NCBI RefSeq assembly: GCF_012272815.1
Contig: NZ_JAAWWL010000002.1
Coordinates: 1,456,280 to 1,520,279, forward strand
DNA: 64,000 nt
Source of the DNA: Croceivirga thetidis
GTDB taxonomy: Bacteria > Bacteroidota > Bacteroidia > Flavobacteriales > Flavobacteriaceae
Direction of reading: 5' to 3'
This document shows, in pieces, positions 7,837-16,869 of the stretch. Position 1 is the stretch's first letter, and each line of letters starts with the position of its first letter. The notes beneath the pieces were generated by a model. The model did not search any database. It was given only the letters and a program-made list of their open reading frames with translations, and was not told the DNA's origin. Position numbers and translations under genes: made by a program.

Positions 7837-8907
7837 TCAGTTGGATTTAAATATAAATTCAGCCCTTCTATTTTGTTTTCGTTGTTCTTCCGTTGAATTC
7901 TCCACCAAAGGCTTTGTACTGCCGTGCCCAAAGCAATGAATACGCTCCTTTTCAATTCCTTTCAAGACAAAAAAATCGGCAATACTATTGGCCCTAGATT
8001 TAGAAAGGTCGTTATTGTATTCATGTGAACCTAAGTCATCTGTATGCGCATGAATTTGTAATTGCAATTTTGGGGCTTCAAGAAGTCGTTCTAGAATACG
8101 TTCAAGCTCAAGTACGGCTTTAGGTGTCAATTCATATTTGTCAAAGTCAAAGTTTACATGTCTTAATACGTATAATGAATCTTTTTCCAGCCGGTCTGAA
8201 GGGCTGGTTTCTCCACCTATTTTTGTTAACCTCAAATTGTCAATATAGTAGTAGGCTCCTTTTTTACTTTGCCTTCGCTTAGTTTGCACTTTTCTCGTCA
8301 TTTTATTGTCACGTAAATTGCCAATCGAAAGGAAACGTTCAAAACCTTTGGCCCTAAACACCAATTTGACCTTGAACCAATTGCTTTTATTCTCATGAAA
8401 TTCATCATGCTGTACTTCAAAATATTGGAAACGTTGATTGGTCTTATACATTCTGCCTTTGGAAAGTACTTGCTTGGTGCTGCCCGAGAACTTGCCTTCA
8501 CTCAACACAATACCAAAATCCTTAATGGCAAAATCTGAGCCTTCGGCCAAACTCGCGTAAAATGAAAGTTCGTATTCCAAACCTTCTCTTAAGGTAAACC
8601 GCAACTGGTTTTGCACATACTCCCTGTAGTCTGCTGGAGCGTAAAAATAAATACCTGCATAAGCCCTACCATCAATGGGTTCTTGCTCACCATTGAAATT
8701 TTCGGGTGCACCCATGATAACGCTGCATTTATTGAAATAATCACTTGTACCCGCTGTAGGGGTACTCCAATACTTTACATGTTTTGAAAAAGTTCCAAGA
8801 GCGTTAGGGCAATCAATGAAGTCTTCAAAGCTTGGATTTTGCACCAAGTTTTGTGCAAAAACCGTGGTCGAAATCAAGAATATAAAAGTTTGAATGGCAA
8901 CTTTCAT
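7837..8907 (-). CDS. OmpA-family outer-membrane protein, paralogue 2
   Basis: 356 aa. Signal peptide 1-18 (ending TTVFAQ). The N-terminal domain begins NLVQNPSFEDFIDCPN and includes WSTPTAGTSDYFNKCS and APADYREYVQ. The C-terminal OmpA domain covers about 240-353 (NFDFDKYELTPKAV, IHAHTDDLGSHEYNNDLSKSRA, HCFGHGSTKPLVEN, NRRAEFIF), with the peptidoglycan-binding Asp and Arg positions (HTDD, NRRAEF) present. It follows paralogue 3 in the same direction after 83 bases, suggesting tandem duplication and possible co-transcription. Confidence 0.9.
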   Translation of the reverse strand: MKVAIQTFIFLISTTVFAQNLVQNPSFEDFIDCPNALGTFSKHVKYWSTPTAGTSDYFNKCSVIMGAPENFNGEQEPIDGRAYAGIYFYAPADYREYVQNQLRFTLREGLEYELSFYASLAEGSDFAIKDFGIVLSEGKFSGSTKQVLSKGRMYKTNQRFQYFEVQHDEFHENKSNWFKVKLVFRAKGFERFLSIGNLRDNKMTRKVQTKRRQSKKGAYYYIDNLRLTKIGGETSPSDRLEKDSLYVLRHVNFDFDKYELTPKAVLELERILERLLEAPKLQLQIHAHTDDLGSHEYNNDLSKSRANSIADFFVLKGIEKERIHCFGHGSTKPLVENSTEEQRKQNRRAEFIFKSN

Positions 8908-8990
8908 ATCTCAAAATTACTGATTGTGAGATTTTAAATGAAAGAGAGGTTGATTTTCAAATTCATTTAGCCCGTCTTGAATACCGCTAC

Positions 8991-10094
8991 TTAATTTTCA
9001 GAATCATCGTCGGCAATTACGGTAGAAGAAAAAGATTGTTTGCTTAACCTAAATTCAGCCCTTCGGTTTTCTTGTCTCCCTGCTGCACTTTCATTGGTTT
9101 GCTTAGGTTTTAGCTCACCATAGCCAATCCATTGTATTCTATTGCTTGGGAAGCCTTTGGCTATCAAATATTCCGAAATTGCCTTGGCTCTATTATTGGA
9201 TAAGGTTACGTTATAGTCAATGGCTCCGACATTATCGGTATGTGCCTGTATAGTTAAAAAAGAGTCTTTTTCTTCATTCAAGCGCAAATACAATCGATTT
9301 AAAATTTGTTTTGAAGCTTTTGTTAATTCAAAAGAGTCCGTTGCGAATTTCACGTCTTTTAGAACATAGGTTTTATCCATCTGAATATGTTCAAAACTTT
9401 GTTCACTTGGAATTTGGGTGACAGAAACCATATCTAAATAATAATAAGCCACCTCTTTTGAACCTTTTGATTTTCTGATACCCGTATGTTCGTCTGTATG
9501 AAAATTACCTATAAGTATATAATTTTCAGTGCCTTTCGCTACTATTTCTGTTTCAAGTTTAACCCAATCATCAGTATTCAAAAAATACTTGTAATTTTTG
9601 ATACTGGAAAGATTCATCACTTTTTTCTCCTCCCTTAATTGTTTCAACTTTAAGAACTTTTCATCGTTGGTTTTCAGTTGATTTTCAGAAAAAAGAACAT
9701 TAATTTCATTTAGACCATACTTAGAGGATTCGGCCAAACTTATATAAAATGAAACAGCATATTTCTTACCTCTTTCAAGGGTAGATTTCAATTCGCCTTG
9801 TATATACTCCCTGTAATTGTTAGGAGCTTTTAAATAAAACCCAACATAACCATTTCCGAACTTAACCGCTTGATTACCCACAAAATTTTGAGGTATGCTT
9901 GCCGTATCGCTACAACTATTAAAATAATCTGTGGTACCTAAAGTAGGAGCACTCCAACCTATAGTATCTTCAGATAGGTTACTGATTTTCTCTGGACACT
10001 TTATAAATTCCTCAAAGCTTGGATTAATTACAAGGTTCTGACCTAAAAGAATAAGCGGGGTAATAAATAGAACAAAGAGGTATTTTAGTTTCAA
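8991..10094 (-). CDS. OmpA-family outer-membrane protein, paralogue 3
   Basis: 367 aa. Signal peptide about 1-18 (LFVLFITPLILLGQ), then the same N-terminal domain (NLVINPSFEEFIKCPE, APTLGTTDYFNSCS, APNNYREYIQ) and a C-terminal OmpA domain (AHTDNVGAIDYNVTLSNNRA, IQWIGYGELKPKQTNES, ENRRAEFRLS). The start is a TTG codon at 10094; no ATG gives a complete signal peptide. It is closest to paralogue 2, which lies directly downstream. The final 15 residues after the OmpA domain are polar and acidic. Confidence 0.88.
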   Translation of the reverse strand: MKLKYLFVLFITPLILLGQNLVINPSFEEFIKCPEKISNLSEDTIGWSAPTLGTTDYFNSCSDTASIPQNFVGNQAVKFGNGYVGFYLKAPNNYREYIQGELKSTLERGKKYAVSFYISLAESSKYGLNEINVLFSENQLKTNDEKFLKLKQLREEKKVMNLSSIKNYKYFLNTDDWVKLETEIVAKGTENYILIGNFHTDEHTGIRKSKGSKEVAYYYLDMVSVTQIPSEQSFEHIQMDKTYVLKDVKFATDSFELTKASKQILNRLYLRLNEEKDSFLTIQAHTDNVGAIDYNVTLSNNRAKAISEYLIAKGFPSNRIQWIGYGELKPKQTNESAAGRQENRRAEFRLSKQSFSSTVIADDDSEN

Positions 10095-10240
10095 AGCAAA
10101 AAAGTATAGCCCTTAATTTAGCAACTATTCTTTACTTCAAATTTGTAATATCGGTCGGAAACCGTGTAGCATAGACCAATCGGATTTATCTTTCTACAAA
10201 TACTAAAAGATTTTAGCAGAGAAAACTATCCTTCAACGCT

Positions 10241-11983
10241 TTAGAAATCAAATTTATAAGAAGCTCCTGCCAATGCTTGAAAGCCTTGAACCCTGAAATT
10301 GTACCAGCGCTGGTAGTTGTTATTCGCAATATTGCTCATGCGAGCAAATATGGACAATTGGTCATTAAACCGATACCCCAAATGCGCATTGGCATCGAAG
10401 AATCCTTCCAAGGTAACGGTTTCAGATGGAAACTCATTTGGTAAAACACTCTCAATTACGATAGCCCTCAAATCTTCCCGTTCACCAACATAGAATAGAT
10501 TAGCCCCGAAGAACCACTGTTTCCCTATTTGGTAATCCATAAATAACGAACCTTTTAATTGTGGTAGGTTCCAAGCTGGATTATCCGTTTCCGTGTTAAA
10601 AGAGTAGAATTCTGCATTGAGACCTAGAGTGAAATCGCGATTGACATCAACGTTCAATTCCCCAAAAAAGCCGATGGTTTTTAGGTCGTCATAAAATACC
10701 TGAAACGAGTTTCCGTATGCGTAACCCTCCTCACTTCTAAAAAGGTTTTGAGGATTTAAAAGAAACAATGGTTTTCTATTCTCGGTGACATAAGAAGCCT
10801 TTACATTATACCCAAGATTTGGTAACAATTGTCCCTTTAGCCCGACGTAACCGTTGTACTGGGTATCAGTAGGCTGAATTAAAAGTGTTGGGGAGACATA
10901 TGGATTATCACCTACCAATTCATAATAAGAGTTTTGATGAAGGTCACCTTCCAATCCGCCGTAGGCAATGACGGTTTCATCAACCAAACGGTAGGACGCC
11001 GTTATAGCAGGATAGATATAAAAATTACCATTGTTGTTCTCCAAATCCATTCCATAAACAAAATTGGCCCCTAGATTTACTGAAAGCTCATTACGTAGGA
11101 TAAGGATGCTTGGATTAAGTGCAAATTGAGCGAATCCGTACGAGTTTTCACCAGTATTTTGGGTTTGGTTCAGATTCGAATTTTTAAAAGTACCTCCAAC
11201 ATAATCCAATCGACCGTCAATTGTTATCCACTCTTCTGCAATAGGTAGTTCAGCCGATGGTGAAATGATTGCTCTATTTTCAAAAGACTCCGTTGCATCC
11301 CAGAACCTTCTAAGTACCAATTCACCCCCTGTAAATGGTGAGTCTTCTAGATTAAGGTGGGCCTTGGCCTGCCCCATGAAATAATTCTGTGTCTCGTCTA
11401 TCGCCAATACCTGGTCTTGGGTAAAAGCACCACTTTCCAAACCGTACCAATTGTATAGTTTATGTTCTAAGCCTACGCTAGCACCCCAATCCAAATCACG
11501 GGTTCTTTTGGTGTAGGAAACGTCCAAATCAGTATTGTAGAAATTTGTTTCCAAAGGCGTGGTAGCAATATCGCCTCGTGAAGAATGATGGGTCAATCCA
11601 ACATCAAAAAAATCTTCTCGTCTATTTATTTCGCGGCTGGTGTAGAAATCAACCAAAGCATTATTAAAGTTTCCTAATCCAATGGATGCATAGGAATTGT
11701 AAAGCGTAGGCGGGGGTGTCTTTTCCACTGTTGCAGCTTTACCCTTAGCTGGTGTAAATGTTGAAGCAACCGGCACCGAAAATATGCTGTATGTTATGGG
11801 TTTCTTCTGTAGTACAATGGAATCGTTCATTTTCGGCGACAACTTAATCTTAAAGGCATCAGAAACGGTAGGGGAATACGATTTGGTAACCGTTACCGTT
11901 TCAGTGCCAATGTCATTGGTCTCTTGGGCAAAAACCCGACCAATAAGGCTCAAAAGTACTAGAGTGAAGAGGTATTTTTTCAT
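10241..11983 (-). CDS. TonB-receptor-like outer-membrane barrel without a plug
   Basis: 580 aa from the ATG at 11983, chosen because it begins a signal peptide (KKYLFTLVLLSLIGRVFAQ); an in-frame upstream ATG at 12037 would overlap the TPR gene and bury the signal. After ETVTVTKSYSPTVSDAFKI the protein goes directly into aromatic-rich barrel strands and ends in a C-terminal strand with Phe (GASYKFDF). There is no recognisable plug domain, so it is receptor-like rather than a full TonB-dependent transporter. The upstream TPR gene ends 16 bases before it, so the two form an operon. The substrate is unknown; a structural pairing of TPR protein and barrel is plausible. Confidence 0.85.
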   Translation of the reverse strand: MKKYLFTLVLLSLIGRVFAQETNDIGTETVTVTKSYSPTVSDAFKIKLSPKMNDSIVLQKKPITYSIFSVPVASTFTPAKGKAATVEKTPPPTLYNSYASIGLGNFNNALVDFYTSREINRREDFFDVGLTHHSSRGDIATTPLETNFYNTDLDVSYTKRTRDLDWGASVGLEHKLYNWYGLESGAFTQDQVLAIDETQNYFMGQAKAHLNLEDSPFTGGELVLRRFWDATESFENRAIISPSAELPIAEEWITIDGRLDYVGGTFKNSNLNQTQNTGENSYGFAQFALNPSILILRNELSVNLGANFVYGMDLENNNGNFYIYPAITASYRLVDETVIAYGGLEGDLHQNSYYELVGDNPYVSPTLLIQPTDTQYNGYVGLKGQLLPNLGYNVKASYVTENRKPLFLLNPQNLFRSEEGYAYGNSFQVFYDDLKTIGFFGELNVDVNRDFTLGLNAEFYSFNTETDNPAWNLPQLKGSLFMDYQIGKQWFFGANLFYVGEREDLRAIVIESVLPNEFPSETVTLEGFFDANAHLGYRFNDQLSIFARMSNIANNNYQRWYNFRVQGFQALAGASYKFDF

Positions 11984-11999
11984 GATGTTCTCGTTTGGA

Positions 12000-14900
12000 T
12001 CAGTTCTGATTGATTGATGAATTGGTTTGTGCTTCACGTGATTTTATCAACGCCAACTCTCCTTGGGCATTGGCCGTGATTTCGGGGTATTCAGAAAAAT
12101 TCTCAATTACACTTTCTAGGATATAGGTCGCCTGAAACACATCACCCAGAGCGTAAAAATTCTTAGCCATGATGACCAAACCTTTACCACCCCATTGTTT
12201 ATAGGCTGCATAGTCTTTAGCTAATTTCTGAATGGCTGTATTTGAGCCGTCATAATTACCATTCTTGTTCTTGAAATAACCGTCATAGTACCAAGCTTCT
12301 GCCGCTGTTTCTCCGGAAGCAATTTTCTTAACCTCTGCGAAAGCAGTTTCAGCCAATTGCTCATTACCCGTCTCAATGGCTGAACGGGCAATCATAATTT
12401 GGGCATCGCTTCTAATTCTATTATCGATTTTGGGCGCATTCAAAACTTTTTCTGCATAGGATAAGGTTTGTTGATAATCCTTTTTCCCATAGTACCCCTT
12501 CATCAAATTTGATAAAGCGAAGGTTCGGTTCTGACTAATCTCAGCTTCTTGCTCTAAACGAAGCAGATAAGGGAAAGCGGCATCATACTGATTCTGGCCT
12601 ACATATATTTCACAGACCCGGGTCAAGGCTTGTTCTGTATATTCACCATTGCTATTGGCCACGGTTTTAAAATGCAACAAGGCATTATTTTTTTCACCCT
12701 TTGCAAAATACAACTGGGCCAAATTGAAACTTACTTTAGTGGCTTGTACGCCATTAGGAAATTCCTTCAAGTAATCCTCATAACCTCGTATTGCAGCTTC
12801 TGAATTTCCTTCAACATACTTTTGTTCTGCGGCTTCGAAGCTGGCATTTTCCAGTTCAGAATCAGAGACCTCAACGAAATCAAGGTTTCTGGCCCAAGCG
12901 GCATATTCACTGACCCGACCCATATCTACATATACCAATTTTGCCTGACCCACAGCTTGTTTCGCCTCTTGGGTATTGGGGTACTCGCTTACAACACTCT
13001 TGAATTTTTGTAAGGCCTGTTCATTCCTGTTGGCATTATAATGTACAAGCCCTTGGCGAAGCATGGCCCTAGGAGCGAATTTACTTCTGCTGTATTCAGA
13101 AATCAACTGATCATAGGTTTCCAAACCCAACTGTTCATTTCCTTTTTTTACTTGCGTATTCGCTAATTCAAATAAGGCATCATCTCTATATGATGATTTA
13201 GGGTTGTAATTCAAAAAACTGCTCAATTCTTCAATTTCCTTAGTGTCGTTTCCTAAAAAGCCATAACTAATCGCCTTTTGAAAAGCTGCATAATCGCGCT
13301 CTGCACCGTTCATTTTTGAAGCTTTTTCATATGCTGCTATTGCGTTTTTATAGCTACTCGTTACGAAGTATCCATCGCCCAACCGGACATAGCTATCAGC
13401 AACCATATCTTGACTAGCGTCAATAGTATTGGTCACATTTTTAAAAAATGGAACGGATTTCTTATACTCTTTTAACTTAAAATGACAATAACCGAGACTG
13501 TAATCCAAATTTTTAAACTCTTCTAAATCCTTGGATTTTGAGTTCCTCTTAAAATCTTGATACACCTCAATTGCTGCTTTAAAACGGTTTAAGTTAAAGG
13601 CTGATTCTGCTTTCCAGAATTGTGCTCGAGCTTTAAATTGTTGGTTCTCCCCTTTCTTAAGGGATTTTGAAAAACGAGCTATTGCTCCCTCGTAGTCCCC
13701 ATCCATGAAGAGTTCGACCCCTCTGTAAAAGGCGACTTTTTGGTAGGTTTCAGGGCTGGCGAATTCTTCATTCTCTTCGAGAAGCTCCATGGCCCCTTCA
13801 AAATTGCGAGAGGTAATATAAGAATCGACAAGTAAGTTCTGTATTTCATTTTGATGTTCATCATTCGGGTATTTTTCCAAATAGGCCATCATTACTTCAG
13901 GCACCGGCTCATAGGCATTACCTATTTCGTAACTCAATCTTGCATAATTCAACCATGCGTCTTTCTCAATATCAGCATTGAATTCCATTTGAGAAGCATT
14001 TCGAAATGCATTCAAGGCTTCTGATTTCTTATCAAGTTTTAAATAGCATTCCGCCAAATGGTAGTAGGCATTTTGGGCAACCCCATTGTTCCCGTCAATT
14101 ATTTTGTTGAATTGCCCAATTGCCTGTTCATAATTATCAAGCTTGTAGTAACTATATCCCAAGAAATAAAAATCAGTATTGCTGAATCTTCCTCGCTTAC
14201 CTTGGTATTGCTTCAAGAAAGGTATGGCCTCTTGATACTGTTGTAGATTGAAATAACTTTCCCCAATAATTTTGTTCAGTTCTGATTGTTCCCTTCGGTC
14301 AGCCTTTGACATTTGTTTTTTTGCCATGTCAATGGCAGTTTCAAAATTTCCTGATTTAAAATTCAGGTCGGCCTGATAGTAAGCCAATTTTTCTTCAAGA
14401 ACTTTAGGATCATTTATTTGGTCAAAACTTTCGTTCGCTGTTGCGTAATCGTCCTGCTCATAAGCTATATACCCCAAATAGTATTTTGCTTGACTACCAA
14501 ATTTTTCAGAATCGCGAACCTTACCCAAATACTTTTCGGCCTCTTCTGGTCTTTTTGACGAATAGTACGCATAGCCCGTATTGAAGTTAAATCGCTCCAA
14601 ATCGCTATTTGCCATTGAAGCCTGATCTACTTTTTTGTACCACTTTAGGGCATTAGGATATTTACCGGTTTCAAAATAATAGTCGCCCACATCCATAAAT
14701 GCAGAGTTTCGCTTGGTAGAAGTAGGATACCGTTCTACAAAATCCTCCATTTTTTGGTCTGCACCGCGTTGTCCCAAACGAATAGCAGCATTCGCTGAAT
14801 AGTAGGCACTGTTAGCTTGGGTCTCATAGTCCTTTGTCGAGGCATTCACCTCATCAAAAAGAACTTGTGCAGCCTGATATTGCTGATTGTTATAAAGGGC

Positions 14901-15011
14901 CAGGGCGTCCTGAAATTGTTTTCGTTCGTGCTGATATACTTCCGTTGCCTGAGCAAATCCGTTTGAAATAACAAATATGACCAACGAAAAAAAGGAAAGC
15001 TTTCTTTTCAT
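12000..15011 (-). CDS. large periplasmic tetratricopeptide-repeat protein
   Basis: 1003 aa with a signal peptide (about 1-20, FFSLVIFVISNGFAQ). Almost the whole mature length is a TPR solenoid: repeated units such as ALKWYKKVDQA, NYEQAIGQFNKIIDGN, EALNAFRNASQ, KAIEVYQDFKRNSKSKDL and AIAAYEKASKM recur every 34-37 residues to the end. No catalytic domain is visible. It is probably a periplasmic scaffold. It is the first gene of a two-gene operon with the barrel protein, and similar TPR/barrel pairs are common in flavobacteria. The 316 bases to ftsE on the right hold the divergent promoters. Confidence 0.88.
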   Translation of the reverse strand: MKRKLSFFSLVIFVISNGFAQATEVYQHERKQFQDALALYNNQQYQAAQVLFDEVNASTKDYETQANSAYYSANAAIRLGQRGADQKMEDFVERYPTSTKRNSAFMDVGDYYFETGKYPNALKWYKKVDQASMANSDLERFNFNTGYAYYSSKRPEEAEKYLGKVRDSEKFGSQAKYYLGYIAYEQDDYATANESFDQINDPKVLEEKLAYYQADLNFKSGNFETAIDMAKKQMSKADRREQSELNKIIGESYFNLQQYQEAIPFLKQYQGKRGRFSNTDFYFLGYSYYKLDNYEQAIGQFNKIIDGNNGVAQNAYYHLAECYLKLDKKSEALNAFRNASQMEFNADIEKDAWLNYARLSYEIGNAYEPVPEVMMAYLEKYPNDEHQNEIQNLLVDSYITSRNFEGAMELLEENEEFASPETYQKVAFYRGVELFMDGDYEGAIARFSKSLKKGENQQFKARAQFWKAESAFNLNRFKAAIEVYQDFKRNSKSKDLEEFKNLDYSLGYCHFKLKEYKKSVPFFKNVTNTIDASQDMVADSYVRLGDGYFVTSSYKNAIAAYEKASKMNGAERDYAAFQKAISYGFLGNDTKEIEELSSFLNYNPKSSYRDDALFELANTQVKKGNEQLGLETYDQLISEYSRSKFAPRAMLRQGLVHYNANRNEQALQKFKSVVSEYPNTQEAKQAVGQAKLVYVDMGRVSEYAAWARNLDFVEVSDSELENASFEAAEQKYVEGNSEAAIRGYEDYLKEFPNGVQATKVSFNLAQLYFAKGEKNNALLHFKTVANSNGEYTEQALTRVCEIYVGQNQYDAAFPYLLRLEQEAEISQNRTFALSNLMKGYYGKKDYQQTLSYAEKVLNAPKIDNRIRSDAQIMIARSAIETGNEQLAETAFAEVKKIASGETAAEAWYYDGYFKNKNGNYDGSNTAIQKLAKDYAAYKQWGGKGLVIMAKNFYALGDVFQATYILESVIENFSEYPEITANAQGELALIKSREAQTNSSINQN

Positions 15012-15225
15012 TTTATATAGGTGTTCCGATTGATTTTGAATCTGATATTAAAAATCCGGTTTAATTGGTTCAGACCACCACAAAGGGTGTTGTCTTTAAA
15101 ACAGAATCTTATTTAGTGTAGAAGTTTTTCCAAATTCATTAAGATAACGTCAAAATTCGCGCCAAAGTATTTTGTTCCTCAATTCAATCAGCAAGAATTC
15201 GAATTTATGTTTCTTTTTTGAGTTG

Positions 15226-15233
15226 TATTTTTG
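15226..15233 (+). promoter_or_regulatory. candidate -7 box upstream of ftsE
   Basis: TATTTTTG matches TAnnTTTG exactly and would give a leader of about 90 bases before the ftsE ATG at 15328. No -33 TTG is seen at the usual distance. The remainder of the 15012-15327 gap shows nothing else I can name. Confidence 0.4.
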
Positions 15234-15327
15234 ATGAAGTCTGGGATTCTTGTTTTCTTATTAGCAATCAAAACTACTAAATAGAGATATGCACCTCGGA
15301 CTAATAAAAACTTGAAACCCAAATAAA

Positions 15328-16011
15328 ATGCCCGAAACCATTGTAAAACTTCAAGACGTTGCCATTTTTCAAGAAGACAATTTGATTTTGAGCAATATCA
15401 CCATGAAGGTGGAAAAAGGGGAATTCGTATACATCATCGGAAAAACTGGTAGTGGTAAAAGTAGCTTTATGAAAACCCTTTATGGGGATTTACCCTTACG
15501 CGATGGTGAAGGCCATGTAGTAGATTTTGATTTGGGTAAAATGGTTGAGGATGATATTCCTTTTTTAAGACGAAAACTTGGAATTGTTTTTCAAGATTTT
15601 AAGCTTCTGCCCGATAGAAATGTAAACAACAATTTAAAGTTTGTGCTAAAGGCCACTGGTTGGACGGATGATTCTAAAATGGCGGAAAAGATTGAAGAGG
15701 TATTGGATAAGGTTGATATGAAAACAAAGGGTTTTAAATTCCCTCATGAGCTTTCAGGAGGCGAACAACAACGTATAGCGATTGCAAGGGCACTTTTGAA
15801 TGATCCCGAACTGATTTTGGCAGATGAGCCTACGGGAAATCTTGACCCTCAGACCAGCGTTGAAGTCATGAAGGTACTTCAGGAAATCAATAAAAGTGGT
15901 CGAACCATAATTATGGCAACCCACGATTATGCGTTGATTTTAAAGTTTCCACAGAAAACAATTAAATGCGATAACAGTAAAATGTTCGAAGTTGTACAAC
16001 GTGCGGTCTAA
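15328..16011 (+). CDS. ftsE: cell-division ABC ATPase FtsE
   Basis: 227-aa ATPase partner of FtsX, which couples divisome activity to peptidoglycan hydrolases at the septum. Walker A GKTGSGKS is at 38-45, Q-loop FQDFKLLPDRN near 88-98, signature LSGGEQQR at 142-149, Walker B LILADE at 162-167 and switch ATHD near 200. FKLLPDRNVNNN after the Q-loop is the FtsE version of this segment. ftsX is not adjacent. Other small ABC ATPases (LolD) are the alternative; the short form without a LolC/E neighbour favours FtsE. Confidence 0.88.
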   Translation: MPETIVKLQDVAIFQEDNLILSNITMKVEKGEFVYIIGKTGSGKSSFMKTLYGDLPLRDGEGHVVDFDLGKMVEDDIPFLRRKLGIVFQDFKLLPDRNVNNNLKFVLKATGWTDDSKMAEKIEEVLDKVDMKTKGFKFPHELSGGEQQRIAIARALLNDPELILADEPTGNLDPQTSVEVMKVLQEINKSGRTIIMATHDYALILKFPQKTIKCDNSKMFEVVQRAV

Positions 16012-16104
16012 TTTTGCGTTATGGTATTGAAAACCACCTCACAAACTACAAAGTAGGCCTCATTAAATCTTTTTTATTTCTTTTGTTAAAATTTAATCTG
16101 TTCT

Positions 16105-16866
16105 ATGGAACTCTTAGGTATTGATATCGGCGGATCAGGTATGAAAGCTGCACTGGTGAATGCTGAAACAGGTGAAATGTTATCTGAACGTCACCGAATC
16201 CCAACTCCAACCTCAAAAAAACCAAAAGAAATGGCTAAGGTCATAAAACAATTGGCCGACCATTTCGAATACAAAGGAGCAATTGGTTGTGGATTTCCGA
16301 CAATCGTAAAAAACGGAGTTTGCACCTCACCCGGAAATCTTCATAAAAGCTGGGTCGGTGTGAATGTTGAAGAACTCTTTACTCGTGTCAGTGGCAGGGA
16401 AATTACCGTAATCAACGATGCTGATGCCGCTGGTTATGCCTCAATGAATTATGGTGTTGGCAGAGGAAAAGAAGGATTGGTCATTTTTGTGACGGTGGGT
16501 ACTGGTCTTGGTAGTGGAGCTTTTTTTAATGGTAAGCTTTTACCAAACTTTGAGTTAGGACAAATACCCTATAAGAAATTCGAAAAAATAGAGCTTTGGG
16601 CTTCTTCAAGATCTCGCGAGCAAGAGGGTCTATCCTATGATAAATGGGGAAAACGATTCAACAAATTTCTCGGCTTGGTAGAATTGTTGATCAATCCTGA
16701 TTTAATAATTGTCGGTGGAGGAATTTCCAAAAAATGGCATGAATTTGAACACCGAATCAATATTAATACCGAAGTGATTAAAGCTGAATTAATGAACCAT
16801 GCTGGAATCATTGGGGCAGCATCAGCCTGCCTACATGAAAAGCATCATGGGCATTTGCAGCTTTAA
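16105..16866 (+). CDS. ppgK: polyphosphate-glucose phosphotransferase-like ROK kinase
   Basis: 253-aa sugar kinase of the ROK fold, cytoplasmic. The N-terminal phosphate loop is GIDIGGSGMKAALV (5-18), followed by FPTIVKNGVC, the catalytic-Asp motif INDADAAGYA (about 107-116), TVGTGLGSGAFFNGKL and the C-terminal LIIVGGGISKKW. Length and the absence of the ROK zinc motif (CxCGxxGC) fit the short polyphosphate glucokinase class, which uses polyphosphate or ATP to make glucose-6-phosphate. It follows ftsE by 93 bases and converges on typA with only three bases between stops. Which phosphate donor is used cannot be decided from sequence. Confidence 0.82.
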   Translation: MELLGIDIGGSGMKAALVNAETGEMLSERHRIPTPTSKKPKEMAKVIKQLADHFEYKGAIGCGFPTIVKNGVCTSPGNLHKSWVGVNVEELFTRVSGREITVINDADAAGYASMNYGVGRGKEGLVIFVTVGTGLGSGAFFNGKLLPNFELGQIPYKKFEKIELWASSRSREQEGLSYDKWGKRFNKFLGLVELLINPDLIIVGGGISKKWHEFEHRININTEVIKAELMNHAGIIGAASACLHEKHHGHLQL

Positions 16867-16869
16867 ACT

